A DNA stretch of 64,000 bases from Cetobacterium sp. NK01 (GTDB lineage Bacteria; Fusobacteriota; Fusobacteriia; Fusobacteriales; Fusobacteriaceae), in the NCBI RefSeq assembly GCF_024506395.1, contig NZ_JANIBO010000001.1, positions 806,001-870,000 on the forward strand, read 5' to 3'. Below the pieces are notes generated by a model. That model did not search any database. It saw nothing but the letters and a program-made list of their open reading frames with translations, and was not told the DNA's origin. Below, piece by piece: positions 37,250 through 47,004 of this stretch (the first letter of the stretch is position 1; each line of letters starts with the position of its first letter). The translations under genes were made by a program, and so were the position numbers.

Positions 37250-39059
37250 TAATGCTACCCTCAATTCTCTCTATTAGTTTTTTACCTCTTAGACCATAAT
37301 CCTCTAACAGTGCATTTCTTGATCCATGAGGTATTGCTACGCTATCTAAAGCTATTATATTTATATTAATTTTCATTTTTTTCTCATTTAAAAATCTTAA
37401 TACTTCGTTTCCAAAGCCACCTCTTTCGTATCCATCTTCAAAGGTGAATATATTATCATATTTGGAAAATTCATTAAAAATAAAATCTTCATCTAAAGGT
37501 CTTATTGAAGAACAATTTACTATAGCTCCATCTAAGCCTTTTTCTAAAAGTTTATTCTCTATTTCTAAAATTTCTTTTAGCATTGCTCCAGTCACAAGAT
37601 AAAGATTTTTTTTTCCTTTTCTTATTTCATTCCACTTTCCTATTTTAAATTTACAATCTATTTTATTTTCAATTTCAAAAGCCTTGCCTCTTGGGAATCT
37701 AATTACTAATGGTCCCTCTTGAAAATCTTTTGAAAATTCTAGCATCTCTTCTAACTCTTTTCCAGTTGATGGTGCTAAAACTCTAAAATTTGGCATACTT
37801 AAAAACATATTTATATCATGTATTCCTTGGTGAGTTTTTCCATCTTCACCTACTATTCCTGCACGGTCAACTATAAATCTCACTGGTAAATTTTGTAATC
37901 CCACGTCATGGATTAATTGATCTAAAGCTCTTTGAAAAAATGTTGAATATATTGCTACATATGGTTTTTTCCCAGAAATTGCTAGACCTGCTGAAAATGT
38001 AACTCCATGACCTTCAGCTATCCCTACATCTATACACCTATTTTTAAATCTATTTTGAAACTCTCCTAAACCAGTTCCCTTTACCATTGCTGCAGAAATA
38101 GCATAAATATCACTATCTCTCTCTGCTAAAGATACTAATTTTGAACCAAAAATACTAGAGTATGTCTTACCGCCAACTTCAACCTCTCCCGTTTCTGGGT
38201 TAAAGGGTGAAATTCCGTGGAACTTTTCTTTATTCTCTTCTGCCAATTGATATCCTTTACCTTTTTCAGTTTTTATATGTATAAAAACTGGTCCTTCCAT
38301 TTCTTTAGCTATAGTTAATGTTTTTAAAATCTCTTCTAAATTATGACCATCTATTACACCTAAAAATTGATAACCTAAAACTTCTGATATGCTTGAAGGT
38401 AAAAAGAACTGCTTTACAGAATACTCTATTCTTTCTAAAATATTTTTTACTTGATTTCCAACTTTCCCTTTACTTATAACACTTCTAATATCTTTTCTTA
38501 TATTCATATAAGCATTACTTATCATTAGTTTTCCAAAAAATTTAGATAAAGATCCTACATTTTCACCAATTGACATTTCATTATCATTCAAGATAATTAT
38601 CAAATTCTTTAAATTTCCACCTATATTATTTAAAGCTTCTAATGAATGACCATTTGCAATAGAGGCATCTCCAATCACAACAATAACTTTATTATCAGGA
38701 TTTGCCTTAGCTATTCCTGCTCCAGCTGAAAGAGCACTTCCAGCATGTCCTGCTATAAAAAAGTCAAATTCACTTTCTTTAGGATCTGAAAATGGCCCTA
38801 TTCCACCTTTAGTTCTTAAAGTTTTAAACTTTTCTTTTCTTCCCGTTAATAACTTATAAACATAAGATTGATGTCCAACATCAAATAAAAGTTTATCTTT
38901 TGGTAAATCAAAGACTTCTACTATTCCTTGAGTTAATTCAACTACACCTAAATTTGGTGCCAAATGCCCACCATTTTTACTTGTTATTTCCACTAATGTA
39001 TCTCTAATTTCTTGGCTTTCTCTTTGCAACTTATTTATATATTCTTTATCTACCCTCAT
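37236..39059 (-). CDS. dxs: 1-deoxy-D-xylulose-5-phosphate synthase
   Basis: A 607-residue thiamine-diphosphate enzyme that joins pyruvate and glyceraldehyde 3-phosphate to make DXP, the entry to the MEP isoprenoid pathway and to thiamine and pyridoxal. It shows HLAPNLGVVELT, DVGHQSYVYKLLTGR, the cofactor motif VVIGDASIANGHSLEALNN and the transketolase-like DVGIAEGHGVTFSAGLA. It ends with the usual PHGSRNALLEDYGLRG. ispH at 11874 is the final enzyme of the same route. It lies 12 bases after the DUF212 gene. Confidence 0.96.
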   Translation of the reverse strand: MRVDKEYINKLQRESQEIRDTLVEITSKNGGHLAPNLGVVELTQGIVEVFDLPKDKLLFDVGHQSYVYKLLTGRKEKFKTLRTKGGIGPFSDPKESEFDFFIAGHAGSALSAGAGIAKANPDNKVIVVIGDASIANGHSLEALNNIGGNLKNLIIILNDNEMSIGENVGSLSKFFGKLMISNAYMNIRKDIRSVISKGKVGNQVKNILERIEYSVKQFFLPSSISEVLGYQFLGVIDGHNLEEILKTLTIAKEMEGPVFIHIKTEKGKGYQLAEENKEKFHGISPFNPETGEVEVGGKTYSSIFGSKLVSLAERDSDIYAISAAMVKGTGLGEFQNRFKNRCIDVGIAEGHGVTFSAGLAISGKKPYVAIYSTFFQRALDQLIHDVGLQNLPVRFIVDRAGIVGEDGKTHQGIHDINMFLSMPNFRVLAPSTGKELEEMLEFSKDFQEGPLVIRFPRGKAFEIENKIDCKFKIGKWNEIRKGKKNLYLVTGAMLKEILEIENKLLEKGLDGAIVNCSSIRPLDEDFIFNEFSKYDNIFTFEDGYERGGFGNEVLRFLNEKKMKININIIALDSVAIPHGSRNALLEDYGLRGKKLIERIEGSINGEK

Positions 39060-39071
39060 CTTTTTCCATCC

Positions 39072-39533
39072 TTAAGCTTGAATATAACCTTTAAATAAAA
39101 AGGCTACAACCACTCCTAATATAGCCCCTACTAATACTTCTAATGGACTGTGTCCTAAAAGTTCTTTTAATTTTTCATCATGTAATCTCTCTCCAACTTT
39201 TGCTGCAAACCTGTCTAATAGAGTATTTAAAAGTCCAGCATGCTTTCCTGCGGCCCTTCTAATTCCTGCAGCATCGTACATTACTACTCCCGCTAAAACA
39301 AAAGATATGGCAAATATTGTACTTTGTGTTCCATGAGCTAAACCTATTGCTGTACTTAACGATGCCATAGTTGAAGAGTGGGAGCTTGGCATTCCTCCAG
39401 TTTCAAAAATTCTTTTCATATTTAATTTTTTATCAATAAATATTGTAGTTACAACTTTATAAAACTGAGCTATAAACCAAGCTACAAATACTACATCTAG
39501 AATTCTATTCCCTAAAATTATTCCTCTTTCCAT
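39072..39533 (-). CDS. Divergent PAP2 family membrane protein (YuiD/DUF212)
   Basis: A 153-residue membrane protein with about four helices. The family motif is GGMPSSHSSTMASLSTAIGL (residues 46-65), which resembles the phosphatase motif of PAP2 lipid phosphatases, plus MYDAAGIRRAAGKHAGLLN and LGHSPLEVLVGAILG. Substrate unknown; lipid or isoprenoid phosphate is plausible given dxs next door, but that is inference. Confidence 0.88.
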   Translation of the reverse strand: MERGIILGNRILDVVFVAWFIAQFYKVVTTIFIDKKLNMKRIFETGGMPSSHSSTMASLSTAIGLAHGTQSTIFAISFVLAGVVMYDAAGIRRAAGKHAGLLNTLLDRFAAKVGERLHDEKLKELLGHSPLEVLVGAILGVVVAFLFKGYIQA

Positions 39534-39557
39534 AGTTTCCCCACTCTCTTTTTATTT

Positions 39558-39866
39558 TTATTTAACTGCTTTTAATTCTAGTGATATTGTTGGTTTATCT
39601 TGGTTCTCTTTATAGAATATTATAGTTCTTCCAATAATTCCTACAACTTCTGCCTCAATAGCTTCAGCAATTTCATATGCCACTTCATTTTTGTCTACTT
39701 CTGAATTTTGAAGTATTTTTACTTTTATAAGCTCTCTCGGTGTAAGCGCTTCTAAAACACCCTGTGCTAAAGTTTCTGAAAATCCTTCTTTTCCAATTCT
39801 AAATATTGGCTCTAAATTGTGAGCTCTCTTTCTTAAAAATGCTCTTCTTTTACTTGTTAAACTCAT
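39558..39866 (-). CDS. YhbY-family RNA-binding protein (CRM domain)
   Basis: A 102-residue CRM-domain protein: LTSKRRAFLRKRAHNLEPIFRIGKEG, then ALTPRELIKVKILQN and VVGIIGRTIIFYKE. CRM proteins bind rRNA and associate with pre-50S particles. It follows rnj and precedes the DUF212 gene. The single-domain length is normal. Confidence 0.93.
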   Translation of the reverse strand: MSLTSKRRAFLRKRAHNLEPIFRIGKEGFSETLAQGVLEALTPRELIKVKILQNSEVDKNEVAYEIAEAIEAEVVGIIGRTIIFYKENQDKPTISLELKAVK

Positions 39867-39900
39867 TTTATCTCCTCTTTACTCTTTATTAATAATATTT

Positions 39901-41805
39901 TTATACATCCATAATTATAGGTAAAATTACTGGTGTTCTTTTTATCTTATTATAGAAAAACTTACCTGCTACATCTCTAACACTATTTTTGATTACAGTC
40001 CAATCTTTTATTGCACTATCTTCAAACTCTTTTAGTTTTACTTTAATCTGTTCATTAGCTTCATTTAATATTTCATCTGAATCTCTCGAATAAACAAAAC
40101 CTCTAGTTACAATATCAGGTCCACTTAAAACTTTTCCAGTTTCTTTATCTAAAGTAAATACAACAATAACTACTCCGTCTTGTGATAACTGCTGTCTATC
40201 TTTTAAAACTATATGACCTATATCACCAACACCAAGACCATCAACTAATGTTGCTCCTGCATTAACTTTTCCTTTTATTTTCGCACTAGTTTTTGTTACT
40301 TCTACCTTACTTCCATTTGTTGCTATAACTATATTTCCCTTTGGAATTCCTGTTTCAATAGCTGTTTCTTTATGTGCTTTTAACATTTTAAATTCACCGT
40401 GAACTGGCATAAAATTCTTAGGTTTTATTAGATTAAGCATTAATTTTTGTTCCTCTTTACTTGCGTGACCTGAAACGTGAATTCCTGCTATTTTTTTAAA
40501 TACAACTTCTGCCTCATATTTTAAAAGGCTATTTATATTGTTTGATACAGCTCTTTCATTTCCTGGAATTGGAGTCGCTGAAATTATAACAGTATCTCCC
40601 TCTTTTACTTTAGTATGCTTATGCATATTTTTAGCTATTCTTGATAAAGCTGCCATTGGTTCACCTTGAGTTCCTGTACATAAAATAACGACTTTATTAT
40701 CTCTCATTTTATCTACATCAGAAAGATTTATCATAATATTTTCTGGTAATTTTAAATATCCAAGTGTTGAAGCAATATCAAAAACTTTTATTAAACTTCT
40801 ACCATCTATTGCAATTTTTCTTCCATGTTCATGAGCTATATTTACAATTTGTTGAAGTCTATGTACATGTGAAGCAAAAGCTGCAATTATAATTCTTCCT
40901 TTTGCTTTTGCAAATTCAACTTTGAAAGCTTCTCCTACACTTCTTTCAGAGGGTGTAAACCCATCTATTTCTGAATTTGTAGAATCTGAAAGTAATAAAT
41001 CTACTCCCTCTTCACCTATTTGTGCAAGTCTTAAAAAGTCTACTCCATCTCCATCTACTGGAGTTAAATCTATTTTAAAGTCACCTGTATACATAACTCT
41101 TCCAGCAGGCGTTGTAACGACAACAGCATAAGCATCAGCTATAGAGTGAGTTACTCCTACAAATTCAACTTCAAAATATTTTCCTACTCTTATTTTATCT
41201 CTTCCTTTTACTTCTCTCATTTTAGGAAGTATTTTAGAAACTTCTCCACTTTCAAACTTAGCCTTTATTAAAGCTAAAGTTAATTTTCCACCATGAAGAG
41301 GTACATTTTTATCAATTTTTTGATATAAATAAGGTACTGAACCAATATGATCTTCATGTCCATGAGTTATAAATAACCCTTTTATCTTATCTTTATTACT
41401 TTCTATATAACTAAAATCTGGAATTACTAAATCTATTCCTAATAATCCATCATCTGGAAATGTTACTCCAGAATCTATAATTATAATTTCATCTCTATAT
41501 TGAACCAATGTCATATTTTTTCCAATTTCATCTAAACCACCTAAAGGAATAACATACATCTTTTCCTCTTTTTCAGTTTTTAAAACTGGTTTTTTTATTT
41601 CCTCTTGAATCTCTACTTTTTTAACTGGTGCTCTTTTTTTAGTTGGTTGAGATACTGTTTTTACCTCAGTTGTTTTTCTCACTTCATTTGTTGTTTCCAC
41701 AGTTGGAGTTTTTTCTCCCTGCTTACCTTTATTATAATATTTTCTTCGTCTTGGTTTCTTTTTTGCTACTTCTTTCTCCTTTTCAACAATATTTTCTAAA
41801 TTCAT
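39901..41805 (-). CDS. rnj: Ribonuclease J
   Basis: A 634-residue metallo-beta-lactamase/beta-CASP ribonuclease with endo- and 5'-exonuclease activity, central to mRNA decay and rRNA maturation. The zinc motif is THGHEDHIGS (near residue 149), with YTGDFKID, SDSTNSEIDG and the C-terminal PVHGEFKML. The first 75 residues are a Lys-rich, Pro/Thr-rich extension (AKKKPRRRKYYNKGKQGEK) not found in the Bacillus enzymes and probably disordered. Its ATG overlaps the stop of the PBP2 gene (ATGA). RNase Y is at 50849, so this organism has the Firmicutes decay pair. Confidence 0.95.
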   Translation of the reverse strand: MNLENIVEKEKEVAKKKPRRRKYYNKGKQGEKTPTVETTNEVRKTTEVKTVSQPTKKRAPVKKVEIQEEIKKPVLKTEKEEKMYVIPLGGLDEIGKNMTLVQYRDEIIIIDSGVTFPDDGLLGIDLVIPDFSYIESNKDKIKGLFITHGHEDHIGSVPYLYQKIDKNVPLHGGKLTLALIKAKFESGEVSKILPKMREVKGRDKIRVGKYFEVEFVGVTHSIADAYAVVVTTPAGRVMYTGDFKIDLTPVDGDGVDFLRLAQIGEEGVDLLLSDSTNSEIDGFTPSERSVGEAFKVEFAKAKGRIIIAAFASHVHRLQQIVNIAHEHGRKIAIDGRSLIKVFDIASTLGYLKLPENIMINLSDVDKMRDNKVVILCTGTQGEPMAALSRIAKNMHKHTKVKEGDTVIISATPIPGNERAVSNNINSLLKYEAEVVFKKIAGIHVSGHASKEEQKLMLNLIKPKNFMPVHGEFKMLKAHKETAIETGIPKGNIVIATNGSKVEVTKTSAKIKGKVNAGATLVDGLGVGDIGHIVLKDRQQLSQDGVVIVVFTLDKETGKVLSGPDIVTRGFVYSRDSDEILNEANEQIKVKLKEFEDSAIKDWTVIKNSVRDVAGKFFYNKIKRTPVILPIIMDV

Positions 41806-43592
41806 TTCATCTCCTCATTGTAATATTCCAAATATTTGTCCACAAATTTTTTAGCGACTCCTCCAGCGACACGTCCTCCTCCTCCAGCTCCTTCTAATAG
41901 AACTGTAAATACAATTTTAGGTTGCTTATCCGCTGGAAAATACCCTGCAACAAGAGCATGCGTTTCATCAAATCTTGAATTTTGAGACGATCCACTTTTT
42001 GCTCCTATAACCAATCCAGGAGTTCTTAATGCTTTTGTTGTTCCATTATCTTTTTCTACTGTATTTATTAATGCTTTATTCAAGGCATCATAATACCAAC
42101 TTGGATAATTATTTTCATATAAGATCTCTGGTTTTATTTCTATTTTTTCATTTCCATTCTCCATATAATCCACAACATGTGGAACATATGCTTTTCCTCT
42201 GTTTGCAAGCCCCATATAAGATACAGCAACCTGCATTGGTGTAGCTAAAAGATACCCTTGTCCTATTGATAAGATAATCGTATCCCCTTTAAACCATCCC
42301 TGCTTAAATCTTTTCTTTTTCCATTTTTCGCTTGGCAATATTCCAGCTCTTTCTCCAAAAACATCCACTTTAGACAATTTTCCATAGCCAAAATTTCCTG
42401 CTACTTCTATAATTGGCTCATGTCCAAATTGATCAGCATATTTATAATAGTATGGATTAACAGATTCTACTATTGATTTTTCAAAATCAACAGTTCCATG
42501 TCCACCCTTTTTCCATGCTCTCCAACTCCATTTACCAATACTATAAACTCCATTATCATAAATTTTTGTTTTTGGATCTAACCCATTATTAAAAAATGCA
42601 AAAGCCGAAAATGGTTTAAAAACTGAACCAGGAGGATATTCTCCTGATATACTTTTATTTGTTAGTGGTTTTCTTGCATCATTTGTTATTTGATCCCAAT
42701 CCTCTTGAGAAATTTTAGAGCTAAATGTTGTTAATGAATATGTAGGATAACTAACCATTGTCAATACTTTTCCAGTTTGTGCCTCAATTGCTATTAATGC
42801 TCCTGATAAATTTTCCTCTTCAAAAACTTTTTCCATATATTTTTGTAGTCTCATATCTAAAGAAAGATGTAAATTATACCCTGGAATAGGATCCTTACTT
42901 TTTTCAATTTTTTGTGCCTTATTTAAAGCATTAACCTCAATATAATCATATCCAGGTTTTCCCTTCATTTGAAAATCATATATCTTTTCAATCCCAGTTT
43001 TTCCAACTATATCTCTTGGAGAATAACCTTCATCTTTAAGCGTTTCATACTCTTTTTCTGTTATTTTTTTTACATACCCTATTGTATGGGCCGCTAATGA
43101 GTCATATATATATTTTCTCTTAGAATAACTTTGTACTTCTAAATATGAATAATCTCCAATTTTTTCCATTAATTTATGAGCTAAATCTAAATCCAAATCT
43201 TCTACTAATATATTTTCTTTAGTGTAAGGTACTATTTCTCCATATTTTATTCTTCTTTGTAAATACTCCTCACTATATCCAGTTACTTCACTCATCTCTT
43301 TTAATTGTTCACTACTAACAGTTCTTTGATTTAGATAAACCAATCTATAACCCAACGTATTTGTTACAACTAACTCGCCATTAGAGTCATATATATTTCC
43401 TCTTTCAGCATCAATTTTTCTCAATTTAACTCTATTTTTTTGAGCTAAATAGTTATATTTATCTTTTTGTAAAATTTGTAAATATGCCATTCTAGATCCT
43501 AGTAAAACAAATACTAGAAATACAAATACCTTATATATTTCTCCTCTAAATTCAAAGCTTTTCCCTAACTTTATTCCTAGATCTTTTTTCAC
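41802..43592 (-). CDS. mrdA: Penicillin-binding protein 2 (peptidoglycan transpeptidase)
   Basis: A 596-residue class B PBP of the elongation machinery. An N-terminal membrane anchor (YKVFVFLVFVLLGSRMAYLQIL) and a pedestal domain precede the transpeptidase domain. Its motifs are SxxK in PPGSVFKPF (near residue 310), SxN in ESVNPYYY and KSG in GAKSGSSQ. The GTG start at 43592 overlaps the stop of the MreD-like gene (GTGA). It sits with a MreD-like and a LytR_C gene, consistent with rod-shape wall growth. No rodA is adjacent. Confidence 0.92.
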   Translation of the reverse strand: MKKDLGIKLGKSFEFRGEIYKVFVFLVFVLLGSRMAYLQILQKDKYNYLAQKNRVKLRKIDAERGNIYDSNGELVVTNTLGYRLVYLNQRTVSSEQLKEMSEVTGYSEEYLQRRIKYGEIVPYTKENILVEDLDLDLAHKLMEKIGDYSYLEVQSYSKRKYIYDSLAAHTIGYVKKITEKEYETLKDEGYSPRDIVGKTGIEKIYDFQMKGKPGYDYIEVNALNKAQKIEKSKDPIPGYNLHLSLDMRLQKYMEKVFEEENLSGALIAIEAQTGKVLTMVSYPTYSLTTFSSKISQEDWDQITNDARKPLTNKSISGEYPPGSVFKPFSAFAFFNNGLDPKTKIYDNGVYSIGKWSWRAWKKGGHGTVDFEKSIVESVNPYYYKYADQFGHEPIIEVAGNFGYGKLSKVDVFGERAGILPSEKWKKKRFKQGWFKGDTIILSIGQGYLLATPMQVAVSYMGLANRGKAYVPHVVDYMENGNEKIEIKPEILYENNYPSWYYDALNKALINTVEKDNGTTKALRTPGLVIGAKSGSSQNSRFDETHALVAGYFPADKQPKIVFTVLLEGAGGGGRVAGGVAKKFVDKYLEYYNEEMK

Positions 43593-43984
43593 TTAGTTGC
43601 TCTCCTCATATATAATAAATTAATTATAAAATAAAATGCTGAAAGAAATAACATATTAACTATAATAAATGGACTTCCTATAAAAAATTTCCAAGCTAGT
43701 ATTTGTAAGAGTGAAAGTATATATAGATTTCCAATATTATAATCAAAATTTATAAAATATAAGTGATAAAAAACTATATTTACACCTATGAATAAAAATG
43801 AAAAAGCAGGTTCTCTTGAATGTAAAGCTAATATAATTGCCAGCACTGGAAATAAAAATGCTATTTTTTTATCTTTTCTATAAGACAAATACGCCAAATA
43901 AGGCATTATTAAAAATCCTTTTGATGTTGTTTGAGGAATATTATCCAATATAAAAATGAATAAAATCGAGATAAAATCTAGCAT
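43589..43984 (-). CDS. Hypothetical multi-pass membrane protein, MreD-like position
   Basis: A 131-residue protein with five hydrophobic segments and few charged residues. Sequence similarity to MreD is not obvious to me, but size, topology and its place directly before mrdA match mreD in many genomes. The ATG at 43984 follows AAGGAG at six bases; the GTG at 43990 overlaps that site. If it is MreD it would link the elongation complex to MreC, which is not in this window. Confidence 0.6.
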   Translation of the reverse strand: MLDFISILFIFILDNIPQTTSKGFLIMPYLAYLSYRKDKKIAFLFPVLAIILALHSREPAFSFLFIGVNIVFYHLYFINFDYNIGNLYILSLLQILAWKFFIGSPFIIVNMLFLSAFYFIINLLYMRRATK

Positions 43985-44002
43985 TTTCACTCCTTTTCAA
44001 TT

Positions 44003-44998
44003 TTAATCTATTAAAACATTTATTTTATTATTTAAACTATTATTTTCTAACATATTAGTTATATTTAATTTCTTTGCAATTTTTAATGCTGTATAATAAT
44101 CTTCACTATTATATTCAATTACAGATTTCTCTAATTTTTTTGAATCATCTTTTAAAGTTACATTTTTATATCCAGAACTTTCTAAATCTTTTAGTGCCGC
44201 TTTAGCTTCAGCTGAAGCCCCTTTTATTTCAATTTTAAAATCAATATCTTTTTCTTTTCCTAAAATTAAAACAACACTTGCTAAAGTTGGGATATCACTA
44301 TCTTCTTTTATTTTAAAATATTTTTCATTAACATTTGCTAGTATATTCTCTATGTTTTCTTTACTTATTTCATTAATTTTAATCAAACTATAATTTGTGT
44401 TTTTTTCATAATTAGCAGCTGTATATGTTAATGCAAGCTTATTTTTCAAATTTTCTCCCGTTTTTCTAGCATAGCCACCAACACCATTAGCATTTAATAT
44501 ATCCACTACTAAATTAGTTGATCCTTTTAATTCTCCTCCATATAAATCAGCAAATAAAGATTGTGTTCCTGATGTTAATATGTACTTTTTATCATCGATG
44601 ACCATCTCAGGAATGTTTCTTGCGTTCTTTACATTTAATGATATCTCACTATATTTTACAACTTTATAGTTCTGAACTTTTTCTGGTAAAAAATTATTTA
44701 TAGAATCTATAACCATTTTATAATTTTTAGAATCTACTAATTTTTTTATTGTTGTTTCTTTATCAACTTGAACATCAAAAGGTATTTTTACTGCTAATTT
44801 ATCTTCGTAAACTACAATAATATTATTTTTTCCTATTATTGCATATCTGTCCCAATTTTCTAAATTCTTATTACTCTTATTTAAGTTATATGTCAAAAAT
44901 ACTCCTAACATACCAATTACTATTATTGCTAATAATAATCCACCTAGAGCTTTTCCAGCTTTTCTTTTTTGTCTTTTAATCCCTTTTTCCCTTCTCAT
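44003..44998 (-). CDS. Membrane-anchored protein with LytR C-terminal domain
   Basis: A 331-residue protein: a basic cytoplasmic tail (REKGIKRQKRKAGK), one membrane helix (about 17-37, GGLLLAIIVIGMLGVFLTYNL) and a long extracytoplasmic part. A LytR_C-like domain is suggested by VVDILNANGVGGYARKTGENLKNK near residue 165. The catalytic LytR-CpsA-Psr domain is missing, so it is not a wall-polymer transferase. A second repeat-like region follows (KDIDFKIEIKGASAEAKAAL). Its start lies 23 bases inside the end of the mtaB-like gene. Context with the MreD-like and PBP2 genes suggests an envelope or division role. Confidence 0.72.
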   Translation of the reverse strand: MRREKGIKRQKRKAGKALGGLLLAIIVIGMLGVFLTYNLNKSNKNLENWDRYAIIGKNNIIVVYEDKLAVKIPFDVQVDKETTIKKLVDSKNYKMVIDSINNFLPEKVQNYKVVKYSEISLNVKNARNIPEMVIDDKKYILTSGTQSLFADLYGGELKGSTNLVVDILNANGVGGYARKTGENLKNKLALTYTAANYEKNTNYSLIKINEISKENIENILANVNEKYFKIKEDSDIPTLASVVLILGKEKDIDFKIEIKGASAEAKAALKDLESSGYKNVTLKDDSKKLEKSVIEYNSEDYYTALKIAKKLNITNMLENNSLNNKINVLID

Positions 44999-46295
44999 TT
45001 GCGATTAGTAACTCCTTTTCTAAATTTGAAATTTCTACTTTTACTAATTCATTTACACCAGATGTTGCATTTAAAGTTTTTACTCTTAAATAGTTTGGAC
45101 TATAACCATAAGAGCATCCATCCTCTTTAACCTCTTCCACTAGAACTTCTAGTTCTTTTCCTATGTATTTTTGTCTTCTTTCTATTCCCATATCTTTTCT
45201 TAAAGTTTCTAAAATTTCAGCTCTTTTCTTTTTTATACTATTATCTATTTTATCTGTAAAAGTATTTGCTAAAGTTTTTTCTCTATCTGAGTACTGGAAT
45301 ACATGTAGGTCAGAGAATCCAATTCTCTTTATTACTTCATATGTATTATTAAACATCTCCTCTGTTTCTCCTGGGAATCCAACAATTACATCAGCTGTAT
45401 ACTCCATATTTTCAACATTTTCTCTAAGTTTTATTAATCTTTCTTGTATAAGCTCAGCACCATAATTTCTTCTCATTCTCTCTAAAACTGTATTATCACA
45501 AGATTGTAAAGAGATGTGTAAATGAGGCATTAATTTTTTATTGTTTTTCATAATTTCAATAAATCTATCTGAAATTTTATCAGGATACATTGATCCTATT
45601 CTTACTCTTTCAACTCCATCTAATTTTACTACTGTTTCTAAAAGAGTCTCTAAACTTACATCTGAATTTAAATCTTCCCCATATGCTCCTAAATTTATAC
45701 CAATTATTATAAATTCTTTAAATCCCTCTTTAGTTAAAACTTCAATTTCTTTACAAATACTTTCTAATGAACGTGATCTACTTTTTCCTCTTCCAAAAGG
45801 TATTTTACAATATGAGCAAAAATTATTACATCCATCTTGTATCTTTATATAAGCTCTTGACATCTCTCTTAATGTTGCAAATTCATATTCTTCATAAGTT
45901 CTTTCTTCAAAAATATTTTCTGTCAATACTTTTGATTTTTTATTTTCTATATCTTGAATAAAATCAACTAATCCACTTTTATTACTATTACCAACAACAA
46001 AGTCTATTTCCTCAATTTCTAATAACTCTTTAGAGTTTGTTTGAGCATAACATCCCGTAACAATAACTATTGATTCTGGATTCATTTTTTTAGCTCTTCT
46101 TAATACATTTCTCGTCTTTTTATCAGCAATACTTGTCACTGTACATGAGTTTACGATGTATATATCTGATTTATTTTCAAATTCTTCCTCTTCATAACCA
46201 ATTTTTATTAATTGATTTTTTAAACTTTCACTTTCATATTGATTCACTTTACATCCTAAAGTATAAAATGCAACTTTTTTATTGTTAAAATTCAT
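44976..46295 (-). CDS. mtaB: tRNA t6A37 methylthiotransferase (MtaB family)
   Basis: A 439-residue radical-SAM enzyme that adds a methylthio group to t6A37 to give ms2t6A. The N-terminal UPF0004 domain has YTLGCKVNQYES, NSCTVTSIADKKTR and VTGCYAQTN with the auxiliary-cluster Cys residues. The radical-SAM domain has IQDGCNNFCSYCKIPFGRGKSRSR with CxxxCxxC, and a TRAM domain ends the protein. MtaB is preferred over MiaB because of the KVNQYES form and overall similarity to YqeV. It starts 11 bases before the rsmE stop. Confidence 0.9.
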   Translation of the reverse strand: MNFNNKKVAFYTLGCKVNQYESESLKNQLIKIGYEEEEFENKSDIYIVNSCTVTSIADKKTRNVLRRAKKMNPESIVIVTGCYAQTNSKELLEIEEIDFVVGNSNKSGLVDFIQDIENKKSKVLTENIFEERTYEEYEFATLREMSRAYIKIQDGCNNFCSYCKIPFGRGKSRSRSLESICKEIEVLTKEGFKEFIIIGINLGAYGEDLNSDVSLETLLETVVKLDGVERVRIGSMYPDKISDRFIEIMKNNKKLMPHLHISLQSCDNTVLERMRRNYGAELIQERLIKLRENVENMEYTADVIVGFPGETEEMFNNTYEVIKRIGFSDLHVFQYSDREKTLANTFTDKIDNSIKKKRAEILETLRKDMGIERRQKYIGKELEVLVEEVKEDGCSYGYSPNYLRVKTLNATSGVNELVKVEISNLEKELLIANEKGKRD

Positions 46296-46995
46296 TTACT
46301 AATACTCCTCCTACTATAATTGAGGCAGTTTCAGCTCTTAATATTCTCTTCCCCAAAGATACTGGTATAACACCATTAGCTTTTAAGAACTCAATCTCCT
46401 CTTTTTCAAATCCCCCCTCTGGACCAACTATATATAAAACCTTTTTAGGTTTGCTTTCTAGTTTATTTAAAATATTTCTTAACGAGTTTTCTTCTTCACA
46501 CTCATATGGAACAATAGCTAAATCATACTCTTCTAAATTTAGTTCACCTATTTTTTTAGGTTCTGAAATTTCCACTAATTTAACTGCCTGACATTGTTTT
46601 GTAGCTTCTCTAACAATTAAATCCCACTTATCTTTTTTTTCAGTAATTTTAGCTACGCCTCTTTTTGTCAAAAGAGGTGTTATTTTTGTTATTCCAATTT
46701 CAGTTAATTTTTGAATCGTTAAATCCATTTTATCATTTTTTAAAATTCCAATAGCTGCTTCTATATAAATCTTAGATGAAAATCTATCTTCATTCTGTTC
46801 TATAATTTTTGCTTCTATTATTTTCTTATCTATATTTATTACTTCACAAATATATTCATACTCTCCATCTACTGCTCTTATTATTTCACCAGTTTTTATT
46901 CTAAAAGCATTTTTCAAATGGTTTATATCATTTTTATCTACTATTTCTATTATTTCATTTGCTATATTCTCTTTAGATATTATAACACTTATCAT
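46285..46995 (-). CDS. rsmE: 16S rRNA m3U1498 methyltransferase
   Basis: A 236-residue SPOUT-class enzyme that methylates U1498 of 16S rRNA. The PUA-like N-terminus contains HLKNAFRIKTGEIIRAVDGE. The knot domain has KMDLTIQKLTEIGITKITPLLTKR, ATKQCQAVKLVEIS, VGPEGGFEKEEIEFL and SLGKRILRAETA. Length is normal. It overlaps mtaB by 11 bases. Confidence 0.93.
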   Translation of the reverse strand: MISVIISKENIANEIIEIVDKNDINHLKNAFRIKTGEIIRAVDGEYEYICEVINIDKKIIEAKIIEQNEDRFSSKIYIEAAIGILKNDKMDLTIQKLTEIGITKITPLLTKRGVAKITEKKDKWDLIVREATKQCQAVKLVEISEPKKIGELNLEEYDLAIVPYECEEENSLRNILNKLESKPKKVLYIVGPEGGFEKEEIEFLKANGVIPVSLGKRILRAETASIIVGGVLVNEF

Positions 46996-47004
46996 TATAA
47001 ACTC

